Source: Leptoclinus maculatus (taxonomy: Eukaryota > Chordata > Actinopteri > Perciformes > Stichaeidae). Taken from it: a stretch of DNA of 64,000 bases. Shown piece after piece: positions 37,331 to 47,730 of this stretch (positions are counted from its first letter, which is position 1; each line of letters begins with the position of its first letter). The notes below the pieces were generated by a model. That model made no database searches, had not been told where the DNA came from, and saw nothing but the letters and a program-made list of their open reading frames with translations. Made by a program: the position numbers and the translations under genes. The DNA lies in contig JAVDOI010000020.1 of assembly GCA_032191485.1 (NCBI GenBank), forward strand, positions 1 through 64,000, written 5' to 3'.

Positions 37331-37969
37331 TTTGTGGGGAAGCCGGTTCTTCAGTTGTTGAGCTGTTGTCATCATCCGCACTGTAAGTAGCCAATCTGGT
37401 TCAGAGCGATGACACCGGTGCTGGGATTGGCTGATAAATCACCACACACCTCCGATCTGTGTTCCCCTTCACCCGGCCCTGTTGCACTTTGTGCTGCTGC
37501 ACATTCATGAACCAAAATAGTAGGTGTGCTTGAGAGGCCCACACAGTTGGCACACCCAAGGCTTTGCAGAGGCTCTTTGCACTTGTCCCCTATAAATATG
37601 GCCCTTTACTGTGAGGACTGAGGATCATTGCAGCTTTGTGTTCACTACTTGCTATTTCTTGTTCTTTTTATTCATCCAAGGTCTTATGTTGACATTTAAA
37701 AGTACAAAAATTAATTAAATGTCAGTTGTGTCATGGGTTAGGGTTTTTCATAGTATCCCTGACACACTGTGTGTGTATTGCTGGAGAGACTTTGGCCTCT
37801 TGTGTTTCTATTTAAAGTCTCTCTTAAGTCTGGGTAGTAGAAAACAACTTTGGTTTTACTTTTTTGACGGGTTTGTACTCTCCTGCCTTGTAGAGCTGCA
37901 CTTCATTTGATACCTTTTTTCTAATTTCCTTCTAAACCCGTCATGTGAACAGAAGCATTCAGTTGCTAA

Positions 37970-38107
37970 GTAGTCATTTTCTCATAGACTTCTATACAAT
38001 CTGACTTGTTTTTGCAACCAGAGGAGTCGCCCCCTGCTGGTCAGTAGAGAGAATGCAAGTATAAGACACTTCCGCATCGGCTTCACTCGGCAGAACCGGA
38101 GGTTGCC
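37970..38107 (+). repeat. Interspersed repeat family 'MTT', partial copy 3
   Basis: It carries CATTTTCTCATAGACTTCTA, then TTTTTGCAACCAGAGGAGTC, GCCCCCTGCTGGTCAG and AGAACCGGAGGTTGCC. It corresponds to the 3' half of copies A and B. It contains an extra GACTTGTTTTTGC segment absent from both long copies but present in part at 8205-8300, so two subfamilies are represented in the window. Confidence 0.8.
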
Positions 38108-39288
38108 ATCTGATGCCAACACAGTGTCAATCAGAGTGTGCTAATGTTTTTGTACATGCACATATTCTCTCCTGCTCAAAGAAACCTTTCAGGCTAAATC
38201 CAATCTTCAGTACAGTAGCAATTTCTTTTAACTTGAACGTTACTGTGCTGTTTGCTACCCTCCAGAAAGTTTCATCTGAGAGCAGCTACGCCTCGAGCAC
38301 TTCAACATGTGATGTTCCATTTAGCAACTCAGTACAATAATGAAGAGCTTCACTTCAATGGAGCCATTCACTGAATCTGGTATTCTCTGTTTTCCTATTA
38401 GTCCCAGCAGCCCTGAGGTATGACCGCAGGACGGTTTCATGTGATGCGTTTGTTGAGACAGCTATAACACTCTGCATTGGCCTGTGCTTGCTCATGAAGT
38501 CTGCTGATGGTAGAAGTATGTTTATCTCACATTTCAAACAGACAAAGGTGAGGACTGTGTTGTTGAATGTTGACATTGGGTCTATCTTGGGTACATCTGC
38601 AGGATGTGTGGTGTTCCAGCGGTCCTGTTGTTTCAAATGAGAACACAATAAGTAAATTATGATTCATGCTGATGCTTGACTTACCTACCCAAGTGTTGAT
38701 AAACCACACGGCAGTCCATCTCTCCATATTTGTGTGTAGCAAAGCATATTGGTATTTTGATACCCCGCCTTAATGCTAAGAGGTTGCTGCTAGCATATAC
38801 AAGCAATCTAGCAAGGTTAGTCCACAAGTCTGCAGTTTTATCAAAGCCACATATTAGACAGTAAATACTTAGACAGAAAAATGAATCAACAACCTCAAGG
38901 TTATTGTTGTCACATACTTAACATAGATCTACATTGTGCAGTAAAATGCTTTTTTGATACTGGCAAAATGAAATATGAAACATGCAGGAAAAAATGAAAT
39001 ACGATACAAATAAAAGGAGGCGAATAGTGAAGGTAATTGTGAGCAACAACGGAGGTGAAGTCTGTCAGGAGCCTTGGCAGTGTCCTCGTTCAGGAACATG
39101 GCCCCATGGCTGCCATATCGCTTCCTTGAAAGCAACAGTCCAACAAAGCCATTGTTCAGACGGCTCGAATCCTTCGCCATTCTGCCAGCCTTGATCCTGC
39201 ACTGCCTGGTGTAAATGTCCTCTAGACTTTAACAACTGATGAAGTGAAGTGAAGTGTAATTATGATATTTGATGAATAGCGGATATTA

Positions 39289-40384
39289 CTGCAATTCAGT
39301 GGTGGGCCGTCAGGGCCTGCAAAGCCTTCCCTGCTGGCCTAAACAGAATCACAAAGTTACAGCTATTTTATAATTTTATAAGTTTTCTTAAATACACTAC
39401 ATGTATTATAATTTATAAAAATCTTTTCCCCATTATCTTATTTTCTCATTGCACAGCTACTGTCTTCCTCAGTTGCTCTGCTTCCAGTGCAGCTTGTTTT
39501 AAGTAGAGCTTTTATCCAATCAGATTTCACCTCTGTGTCTCTAGGTAAGAAGAGAGGCCCGAGGCCTGCAGACTCACAAGTGAATCCATGTGCAGTTTAA
39601 GTGAATGGGGACGATATTGTTGATTGTCATAGTCTTCAACCAATCAGATCTTTAGTTTGACATGTTGGGCGTATTCTTTGACGTGTCAGAGCCTGCTAGC
39701 TGGCCTACAAGTACGTCACCATTACGTGCAGCTCAGTTTTCAGGTGCAGCTCTGCAGTGAGGTGCAGCGTGCGCTGTGATTGGTCAGTGGGCGAGCACGT
39801 GACTATCGTGAAACGAAACTTCAAGTAGCCAGCAAAGCTTAGTTGGAGTAGTAAGAGTTCAAATTGAAAGATATGGAACAAATTATGAAATTTTTTGCAT
39901 TTAGCTTGCTGTAGATTGTTTTTTTTTGCCTAGCTTTGTTTTTTAACCCTCAATGGCTGAAGGAGGAGGAGAAATGGATTTGTGAGTTGGGATTTAACCG
40001 TGGGATGAAACTCTTTGTCAACAAAGAAAGGAGGATGGAGTTTGTCTTTAAGTGATCAGCATTTGGTAAGTCAACTGGTTAGTTTTTTTACATCTAATAT
40101 CTGAATGGTCCTCGAGTGTGTAGCAGAATGCGTGTTGCTGCTGTTGTTTTCCCGTTAAGCTAGTTTACCGTAGCCTCGTGCGGTCCCTCAGCTGTTATTG
40201 GTTTTGTTTTTTTTTGTTCCGGTTCAGAGGTCACACAGCCAGTTGTCTCCTACGTGAGCGCAGAAAACATTATATTTCCTACAATTTAAGCTGTGGCGCC
40301 ATCATGAGGTTATCAGGAGATGTTTCAGCTGCAGGACAGCAGTGAAGGCCCAGGTAAAATGCACGGCCCGCCACTGCTGCAATT
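39289..40384. repeat. 8-bp target-site duplication flanking the hAT element
   Basis: CTGCAATT stands directly before the left terminus (39289-39296) and again directly after the right terminus (40377-40384). A perfect 8-bp duplication is the hAT-superfamily signature and fixes the element ends. Confidence 0.93.
39297..40376 (+). mobile_element. Complete non-autonomous hAT-superfamily transposon (1080 bp)
   Basis: The left terminus CAGTGGTGGGCCGTCAGGGC and the right terminus GCACGGCCCGCCACTG form imperfect terminal inverted repeats (CAGTGG[T/C]GGGCCGT). An 8-bp duplication CTGCAATT flanks both ends. No transposase-like frame (BED finger, hAT dimerisation region) is seen, so it depended on an autonomous relative. 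The left 470 bp is shared with the minus-strand copy at 26825-27294. The right part is unique in the window. hAT transposases move such elements by cut-and-paste. Confidence 0.92.
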
Positions 40385-42386
40385 ACAAGGTAATGGTCGA
40401 TACTAAAATGGCAACAACAGAGTGACAGTCAGAGGAGTCAGAAAACTAACTCAGCGATGTCAGTTCTACAGCAATATCTATCTAAAGTTTGCTAACACTA
40501 AATAACATTAGGTACCATAAGGTGTGTTAGTGCTTTTTAATTCACTTTTCTTAATTATTTCATTATTTTTGGGGGTCAAAAGTGAAATGGTCAAGCTTTA
40601 AAACTGTTCAGCTTCTCAGATGTGTGGATTGTCTGCTTTTCTATCTAATTTTATTGGTAATCACCTTGGGTTCTAGAAAGGTTTAATGGGTTTTTATTTT
40701 AACTTTTTTCTGAATAACAGACCTTAACCTTGAACGTGTCTGTAGTTATTGTTGTTGTTTTTTTCTTGACGGATCCGTCACAAACAGCATCTGATCTCCA
40801 AGTAGGGGATTTCTGCAGCAACGTCTTTGTAGCACAAGATCTGAGAAGCCGCCTCATCACACCTCTATGGCTGTATTTGCTTCTCTTCTCCCCTCCCCTT
40901 GTGGTTCCTCCTATAGCTTGTTTAACCAACATATAGGAGCTTTGCTAGCCAATCAGAGGCCAAAAGGAGGAGAGAACATGGGTATAAAAACATAGTTTAT
41001 CCACACTGTGTCCAGCTGTTTATTCTCTCGGCCGGCTCATTAGAGCAAATTTGATCAGCACACCAAAGCCATGCTGCCTGTCTGCTTTCCCTCTGCCTCC
41101 AAAAGAGCCCATTACTTTTCTCCTTGGAAGTAGCACAGCAGACCACACTGTGTGACTTTGCAGCTGACGCTCTGAAGGAGAGGGAAGAGCTGGGTGTGTT
41201 TGTGTAATCATTCAGTATCAGGGCCGCTGATGAGTTGTTCCACATCCACTTGCACTTTTTTAATGAGCATTCATGGCAGACGATAGTGCTTAACGTGGTA
41301 TGTGGCAGAGTGAGATCTGCACATTTTCTTTCCTTACAGAGATGGGGGAGAAGAATCAACCCCGAGAACATGGTGAGGTTGGTAAACTTCAACTATAATT
41401 GGCATCAAGTGAGGAGAAGCCTTCCACATGTGCTCTATTCATTCAAGCAATGCGACACTAACAAATGATCACTTAACTCATATACTTTAGTAATACATAC
41501 ATATAATACAAATAACTTATAATAACAGAAATGGAGTTGGACAGCAGAAGTGGAAAAACAGACTCAAATAGATTCACAATCAATATTGATGTAGAGCTGA
41601 CGTGAGGCGATGGGCAATGAACAGTGGGGTCAACGTTACAGCAAAGAATGTAAATCCTCCTCTTTTATACACAGATAAATTGTATGTATTTATATTTTTA
41701 TATAAATATATACACACACACATATGTTTTGCAATGATCCCTGACATGGTTAACAAACATCTGTGCTTTACACCGTGAGAGCAGAGATGGCATTCAAACT
41801 GTCGGCAGTAACTTGTTGCCCTTGCTACCGGTAGTAGCTGATCTGTTTCAATAAAGTTAGGCTGAGCAAAACTTACACTTAGGCTGAAATTCAACGGTGA
41901 TGTTCTGTCTGGAGATGCTGTGACTTCAAACCAAGAGCTGAAGAGCTGTGAGGAAGGAAAACCCTGCTAGCCGCTAGGCTCATTTATGCAGTGTAGGCAT
42001 AAGCATAAGCTAGTGGGGAATAGCATGTACCCCCTCAGTATAGTAGCGATAGGGATGCCCCACATTTCCCATCATGCCTGCCTATTGCTGGACTAAGTAG
42101 TTTGTTAAGTTTGTTTAATTGGATCTATTTTTACTAATATTACCGTGTTCCCAGATCTCAGCAAATACTTTGCTTAGCTGTTATAACTGATGGAACCGAT
42201 GCCCAGAGCAACACAAATGAATCTCAAGTTGTAATAAACCTCAATATTCCTTTTAGACATAAACTGATGTGTCACCAGCATTAGAGAGCCAACCATCACA
42301 GCCCCCCCAAAACAAGGAATCTTTGCCAATCAGCTACACCCTCAAGAGCAGAGGCTCCAGAACCTGTTGGCGATGTTAAAAAGCTA

Positions 42387-42425
42387 GTCTGAAATAGCAA
42401 TCAAGCTTGGATTGCTATTTCAGAC
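42387..42425. repeat. Perfect 16-bp inverted repeat with 7-base loop
   Basis: The arms are GTCTGAAATAGCAATC and GATTGCTATTTCAGAC, exact reverse complements separated by AAGCTTG. It could form a cruciform or, if transcribed, a hairpin. No flanking transposon structure, A/B box or known hairpin RNA is recognised. Confidence 0.85.
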
Positions 42426-45400
42426 CTACACTGATCGAACCCACTGGTCTTTGCCTGTTGTGTTTCTCCAGGAACGTTAAAGGTCATTTATTTTTCACCA
42501 GTGTTTGTTGAGCTGCGAGGCTTTTCACAGTTAATCACACCCTTTGCCGGTTTTTAATCAAGCCACAGGAGATGTTTGACTATAATCTTTGTCTCTACAC
42601 CATCCTTACAGCTCCAAATGCAATGAAAAGCAATCTGCCATTTATTCTGTCTCCCTTTGATGAAAATGCTGTGTAAATACTGTGCTGAATAAGATGGAGC
42701 TGAATTTCACACACTGCCGTCTGTGCACAAGCTTCAATCGAATTAACGTTAGAGGACGACCACGTAAGACAGTCTTTCTATATAGCACGGCAAATTGTCT
42801 GCAGTAAAAGGGGTGAGAAAGCTGGATCATGTTCCATTACGATCTCCCTCAATGAATAATACAATAGGGCCCCCAGGACCAAATGGAGATTTGGCTCATC
42901 TTTTCATTTGCACATTTGTGCTCAGGGATCTGCTGCCAGAGTGTGTCTCCTGTCTGGTCAGTAATTCAGCCACACCCAGAGGCTGAATGAGTCCAGACGT
43001 CCTCAGAGTATCACGGATCCATACATCTGTAACACCGATGCGTCCATCCAGGAACCTCTCTGCGTTTGAGTACGGAGTCCTTCATCACCTTTTCTACTTG
43101 TTTTTATGGTGACCTTTTAGGGGACATCAAACAACAAACTCTCTTCTTGTTCTCTTGTGGCACTCTGTAAGCTGTCTTTCAGCAGAACAGTAGCAAAAAT
43201 GCAAATTCTTATCTGGTCCGACCAAACTTTTCTTTATCTGCACTTTATTTGCATGAGATAAGTAACTAACAGATGAATCACATTTGATAAAAATGCAGTG
43301 AAGGCATTGAGATTTTTTCTTTTCTTTTTTGCATCTCTGTCTCTTTTTGTTATCAATGCCCGACTCCATCAACATGAAAGACTCCGGTCCTGCTGATCCA
43401 ACATTTCATTTGGAGGAGATTATGCTTTTAGCAATCAAGCTTGGCAATATCAGAAAATCATACCGGGGTGTCAGCAAGCAAAGACAGAAGCTATGAATAT
43501 CATTGAAGCTTTGTCTGACTAAGCACTTTCTTCAAAGCAGAGGTTCAGTGTGCAAGTGTAGTAGTATGAGATAGAATGAGGTTTCACACATCAGGCAATT
43601 GACCCTTCTGCAAACCCGGCCCCCCTTTTCCATCAACCTATCAGAGCAATGTTACTATGGAGCCCACACTGTCACTGACATGTTGGTCTACATTATGTGT
43701 GTGAAGGATATGTTCAAGATGTCTAACTGATTGAGCAGTGAAAACAGGTTAAATAGATAGCAGCTAAAGCTACAGACCACCGTGTAAAAGTGAACCTGGA
43801 GATCCAGACAGAAGACAGTGAAATAAAGGAACACTGTTCCTGTAAAGCCAGTAGATCTTTATTCACTGTTATAACCATTCAAAAGCAGCATGTGTACACA
43901 ATCAGTATACTGACAGCAGCTGGTAGCATAGAAGTGCTAACGCACTCTGCTAATGTTAGCTCCACACTATTACATCACATTTTACCATGTCCTCAAAACC
44001 AGCCTGAAAATGAAGAACATCTGAATAGACTGCGTGACAGTCGGATGGTTGTCGGACTGATGCTACGCTGTGATTGGCCTCCCTGGGTTCGAGGGGCGGG
44101 ACTTAGCGAGTGGTCAATTACTGTCATTACTCTGAGCCTGCTGGTAGTGGTGAACGTCTGTCAGACATGTTTAGAGATTACACGTTGTCTGTTTATTGTA
44201 CTCGGGAGAAAAAGTTCCTAAACCCAAGTGATTGTAGTAATTTGTCAGTCGTGTAATCCATCAGTTGAATTTAGTGAGCACATAGAGCCAGTGAGGCAAA
44301 GCAGGAGTGAACGTCTTATTAAGGTTTACGTGTTTCTGTCTCAAAGGTTCAACCAAAAACATTCTAATTCTAAACATTCGATTACATTTGGTGAAGCGGT
44401 TTATACATATATATATACATCAACACTATTTCAGTCCTAATTCTACTTGATTTCAGGTTGTAAATGGTTACATCACATCTTAAACAGTGACACACCACCA
44501 TAGAACATGAAGCACAGATTGTGTAGGTTTAAGTAAAGGAGGCTGTAACACTCAGGACTCATGAGCTCCAGTAATGTGATGTCTGTCAGAAGAAGACCTC
44601 TTCTAACAGACCTGTGTGTGTGTGTGTTCATTCAATGAAGGTGAACTCAGTGAGCAGTGTGTGATGTCACTGCGCTCTGACGCCGCTCTTGTCCAATCAG
44701 AAGCTGCAGCTTTCATCAACATACGGTCCGTCCTGCTGCCTTCAGATGGCTGCAGGGATTTAATGAAGTGAAGGAGAAACCTTTCACTCCGTGTGAAGCA
44801 GCACAACAGACATCTAGAGATGAATGCATATTTACAGTTTCACCTCTTTAGGTTTGCTCTTGTTGACTAAATCACCAGACTGACAGCAGAGTGACACTGC
44901 TGCAGAAACAGACTCTATTCTCAGAGCAACAACTTTCTCTGTTCCTCTCCTCCCGCCTGTGCACTTTGTGTTCTGTACCACACAGACGGACAAAGAGAAC
45001 CTCAAGGTTAGGAAAATACCAAACTGTCCCTCTCTGTGGACAACCTGGCCATGCTGACATGTCTGTCAAATGATACTAAGAATAATAGTACACTTACGGT
45101 CTAAGGGGCACTCCAGTGATTTGGGGATTCATAAGTGCCAGATTTTTAAAAAACTGAATGTTTGAAAATGTAGCTCCTAGTATGGGGCAAACATCTAAAA
45201 TGCTGGATCCTACATTTCCTAGAATGTAGTCAGTAGCATCTTCTCACGAGGCTCGCCCTGCCTGATGATGTCGTTAGTGGTAGTCTTTGGTTGGCCCCTA
45301 ATGAGGGACCATAGACGGCATTATGATTACATTATGATTAAATGTTGACTTGACCATGAAGTCTCTATTTTAGAATAGTTATTATAATATATGTATCGGT

Positions 45401-46159
45401 TAAGTTTATGTAGTAAATGTCTAGTGATAACAAGTTTGTAAAATTGAGGGAATAATGGAAAGAATGAAAAACTTCAGTCATCATGGGATTGTATTTGTAA
45501 TATATATCCAGTATATATAGATATAGATATCTATATATATAGTACGTTAGTTATATAATATCAAGTAAAATGTTGTTAGAATTTCATAACTTATACGACA
45601 CACTATACAGCACTGACACCTGAGGTGAACCCATAGAAATAGAACAGTAGCAGAACGGACGTTGATGTGCATGCTTTCCATCATTTGACTAGAACAAAAG
45701 AAAGTGGTGCTTGTTGTTAGTTGCCATGGTGTTATGGTGTTATGGGGAAGAGAGTGGACGTAGCTCCATGTAGACCATGTAGGTACCTTGTCTGGAGTGG
45801 TGGAGAGCGATGCAGAGGGACGGTAACCAGCCCACTGTTAGCTAGCGTGCTAATTCCACCAAGCTTCAGTGCTACACTGGTTGCAGAAAATGAGCCAAAC
45901 CAAGTTGTCCCTCTTCTGGTGATAGCACTGTACTTTCCTGTGACAAGAGTGTGTGAATGAAGCATTAAGTTGGTAAATTGTGCTCATTTACTCTGGCTCT
46001 CTACGCTTCAGGAATCCGGACATAAGTCGGTTTAGTTTTCATGTAGGTTAGCGCGCTACAACGGCCACAATGGCAATGGTCAAAAAAGGTCCGCCACGCT
46101 GACCGATCTGCTCCTCGATTTGAATGGAAGTGTCCGTTCTACTCCTAGTGACTGCTAGA

Positions 46160-46205
46160 GTTCTGCACAAGGAAATGCCACAGGGATCATTAAAGTAAAG
46201 TCTTA
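46160..46205 (+). repeat. Probable retroposon 3' tail
   Basis: GGAAATGCCACAGGGATCAT TAAAGTAAAGTCTTATCTAA resembles the 'GGGATCAATAAAGTATCTAT' tail that ends many fish SINE/LINE insertions. It lies only about 35 bp before the acceptor of the second ADAM exon, partly overlapping the polypyrimidine region's upstream side. Confidence 0.5.
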
Positions 46206-46241
46206 TCTAATCACACACCCTCTTTTGTTTTTCTCTCCCAG

Positions 46242-46323
46242 CGAGCTCTTAGGTCCAGACTTTACAGAGACCTACTACACAGGAGACGGGCAGCCGGTGA
46301 CTGTAGCCAACAGCAACTACACT
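46242..46323 (+). CDS. ADAM metalloprotease prodomain, internal exon B (82 nt)
   Basis: The acceptor TTCTCTCCCAG precedes the exon and the donor GTAAGTA follows it. The first C completes a His codon begun by exon A. Then 27 codons read ELLGPDFTETYYTGDG followed by QPVTVANSNYT, and the exon ends in phase 0. FTETYY is the F/YTETHY hallmark of ADAM12/19/33 prodomains. NYT is an N-glycosylation sequon at the position of NYT in ADAM12 and NHT in ADAM33. DGQPV is like ADAM33, while FTET and NYT are like ADAM12, so orthology within the meltrin group is unsettled. Confidence 0.93.
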
Positions 46324-46392
46324 GTAAGTATGAAGGAAGTTCTGATTTAAATGCTGCTTAATAGCATACTGTATGTATGTGATTTGGCATTT

Positions 46393-46463
46393 CATGTTGA
46401 ATTTAAGTGCCCTTAAGTTCAACATCAATTTAAGTGTCAAGTGCATCCTCTCCCAGGATGCAC
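46393..46463. repeat. Two adjacent hairpin-forming inverted repeats in the intron start
   Basis: At 46393-46424 ATGTTGAATTTAAG pairs with CTTAAGTTCAACAT around TGCC with one mismatch. At 46441-46463 GTGCATCCT pairs perfectly with AGGATGCAC around CTCCC. Both lie within 140 bp downstream of the exon B donor and just before the hAT insertion, so they may be part of the older repeat that the hAT entered. Confidence 0.6.
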
Positions 46464-46475
46464 TTCTGTCCATCC

Positions 46476-47552
46476 TGATAGACCAGGGGTCCCTAATAGT
46501 CCGGATCCGGACCCAGACGCCGTTGTTTCCGGACCCAGGACCTAAAACCGACAGATAATTGAGAATTATTAAATTTTGTCGGAGCGCTTCTATTTTAACC
46601 GGCGCAGCTTCTTCAGCCTTTACAGCACTTGTTCAGCGGTGCAGGAAACTCAGCGACCAATGCGTTGTGAATCACATCACGTGATGCAGCCAATCAAATA
46701 TGGGTATTCTGACAAGTTTCCTGACTCGAGTGAGGTGTACACACACTGTGACACACGGGGCTGAGACGAGGAAAGAGAAAGAAGACCAGGACGATCAATA
46801 CGTTAGTTGTGAAATTCAAATCATAGGACGATCTCCAAAAAGAGAAAAGTGGTCAGAGAGACCAGAGTCTTTAACCAAGACTGAACAGACTTCTACGGGT
46901 TAACTCTTCCCACGGTCAGTTTAAAACCATTATATCTCACATGTTCAGAGACCGTGATGATTATTAAATGCAGTAATATGAAGCGACACTACGAGACAAA
47001 GCACAACTCTTGAGCAAACGTATCCACTCACATCTGAAATGAAGACAGAAAATAAAGCTAAGAGCCCAATATGATGAGAATATTAATACATTCATTCACT
47101 GTCCAATGATGTTAGCAGAGAGAATAGAGCTGAAACAAGTGGTTTAATAACCACAGATACAGTCCATGCTCACACATTTCTCTTGTTACAAGATGAGAAA
47201 AATGAATTTAAAGCTGCAGGACAATTCAGTGAAATTCATTTTTCAAAAGCTTTCTGTTTAATCAGTTATTCTTTAATGCAGCTCTTATTCTACTTGAAAT
47301 GAGAAGAACATTTATTTATGTATTTCTATGTATTATTTATAATCCATCCTGTTAAATTTGAAAACTGAGAATAATAATTGTTAAAATATAATTGATTCTT
47401 TATTTGATTTGACAGTTGTTGACTACACAGAGACTTTGATACTACTGCTAGGCTTCTTGAATATATATATGGCACTAAATAGCACAAGTTATTATTATTA
47501 TTGTAATGTTCCGGACCTTTTTGAATGTTGGTTGAAGACCCCTGTGATAGAG
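46476..47552. repeat. Target-site duplication of the nested hAT element
   Basis: TGATAGAC at 46476-46483 and TGATAGAG at 47545-47552 flank the element and match at seven of eight positions. This supports hAT-type insertion with one later substitution. Confidence 0.85.
46484..47544. mobile_element. hAT-superfamily element, second family (1061 bp, decayed)
   Basis: The left terminus CAGGGGTCCCTAATAGTCCG and the right terminus GTTGAAGACCCCTG give inverted ends CAGGGGTC[C/T]. GTCCGGATCCGGACCCAGAC near the left and TTCCGGACC near the right are also inverted. The 8-bp flank supports hAT. The interior has short open frames with many stops and no recognisable intact transposase. It is a deletion derivative or decayed copy, in a family different from the CAGTGG elements. 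Confidence 0.85.
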
Positions 47553-47730
47553 GGATCCCTCCTCTGTTGCTCTCCATAAGGTTTATTCCTCTTTTCCCCG
47601 TTAAAGGGTTTTTCCTGGACCAGCGTGAGGGTCCTGGGACAGAGGGTGTCACATGTGTACAGATTATAAAGCCCTCTGAGGCAAACTTGTGATGTGTGAT
47701 GTTGGGCTGTACAAAATAAATTGAATTCAA
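47545..47730 (+). repeat. 3' part of an older teleost repeat interrupted by the hAT element
   Basis: GAGGGATCCCTCCTCTGTTG, CCCCGTTAAAGGGTTTTTCC, GTGAGGGTCCTGGGACAGAG, ACAGATTATAAAGCCCTCTG and GTACAAAATAAATTGAATTC in this order match from memory a very common fish repeat ending in TAAATTGAATT. Its start (CCTGATAGA) is on the other side of the hAT insertion at about 46472, showing that the hAT inserted into it. Confidence 0.75.

Larger units (their letters stand above)
18953..46241 (+). other. 27.3-kb intron of the ADAM gene (phase 2)
   Basis: The intron starts GTGAGTACTC and ends with a pyrimidine-rich tract, TTTTGTTTTTCTCTCCCAG. It contains the 11-bp array, two copies of one hAT family, several teleost interspersed repeats and microsatellites, annotated separately. 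I see nothing supportable in about 18960-19980, 20320-21560, 21640-22270, 23870-25490, 25530-26820, 27300-28950, 29000-30410, 30540-31750, 32060-33590, 34060-35840, 35990-37130, 37340-37970, 38110-39290, 40380-42380 and 42430-46160 beyond scattered short AT-rich and low-complexity tracts. Confidence 0.85.
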
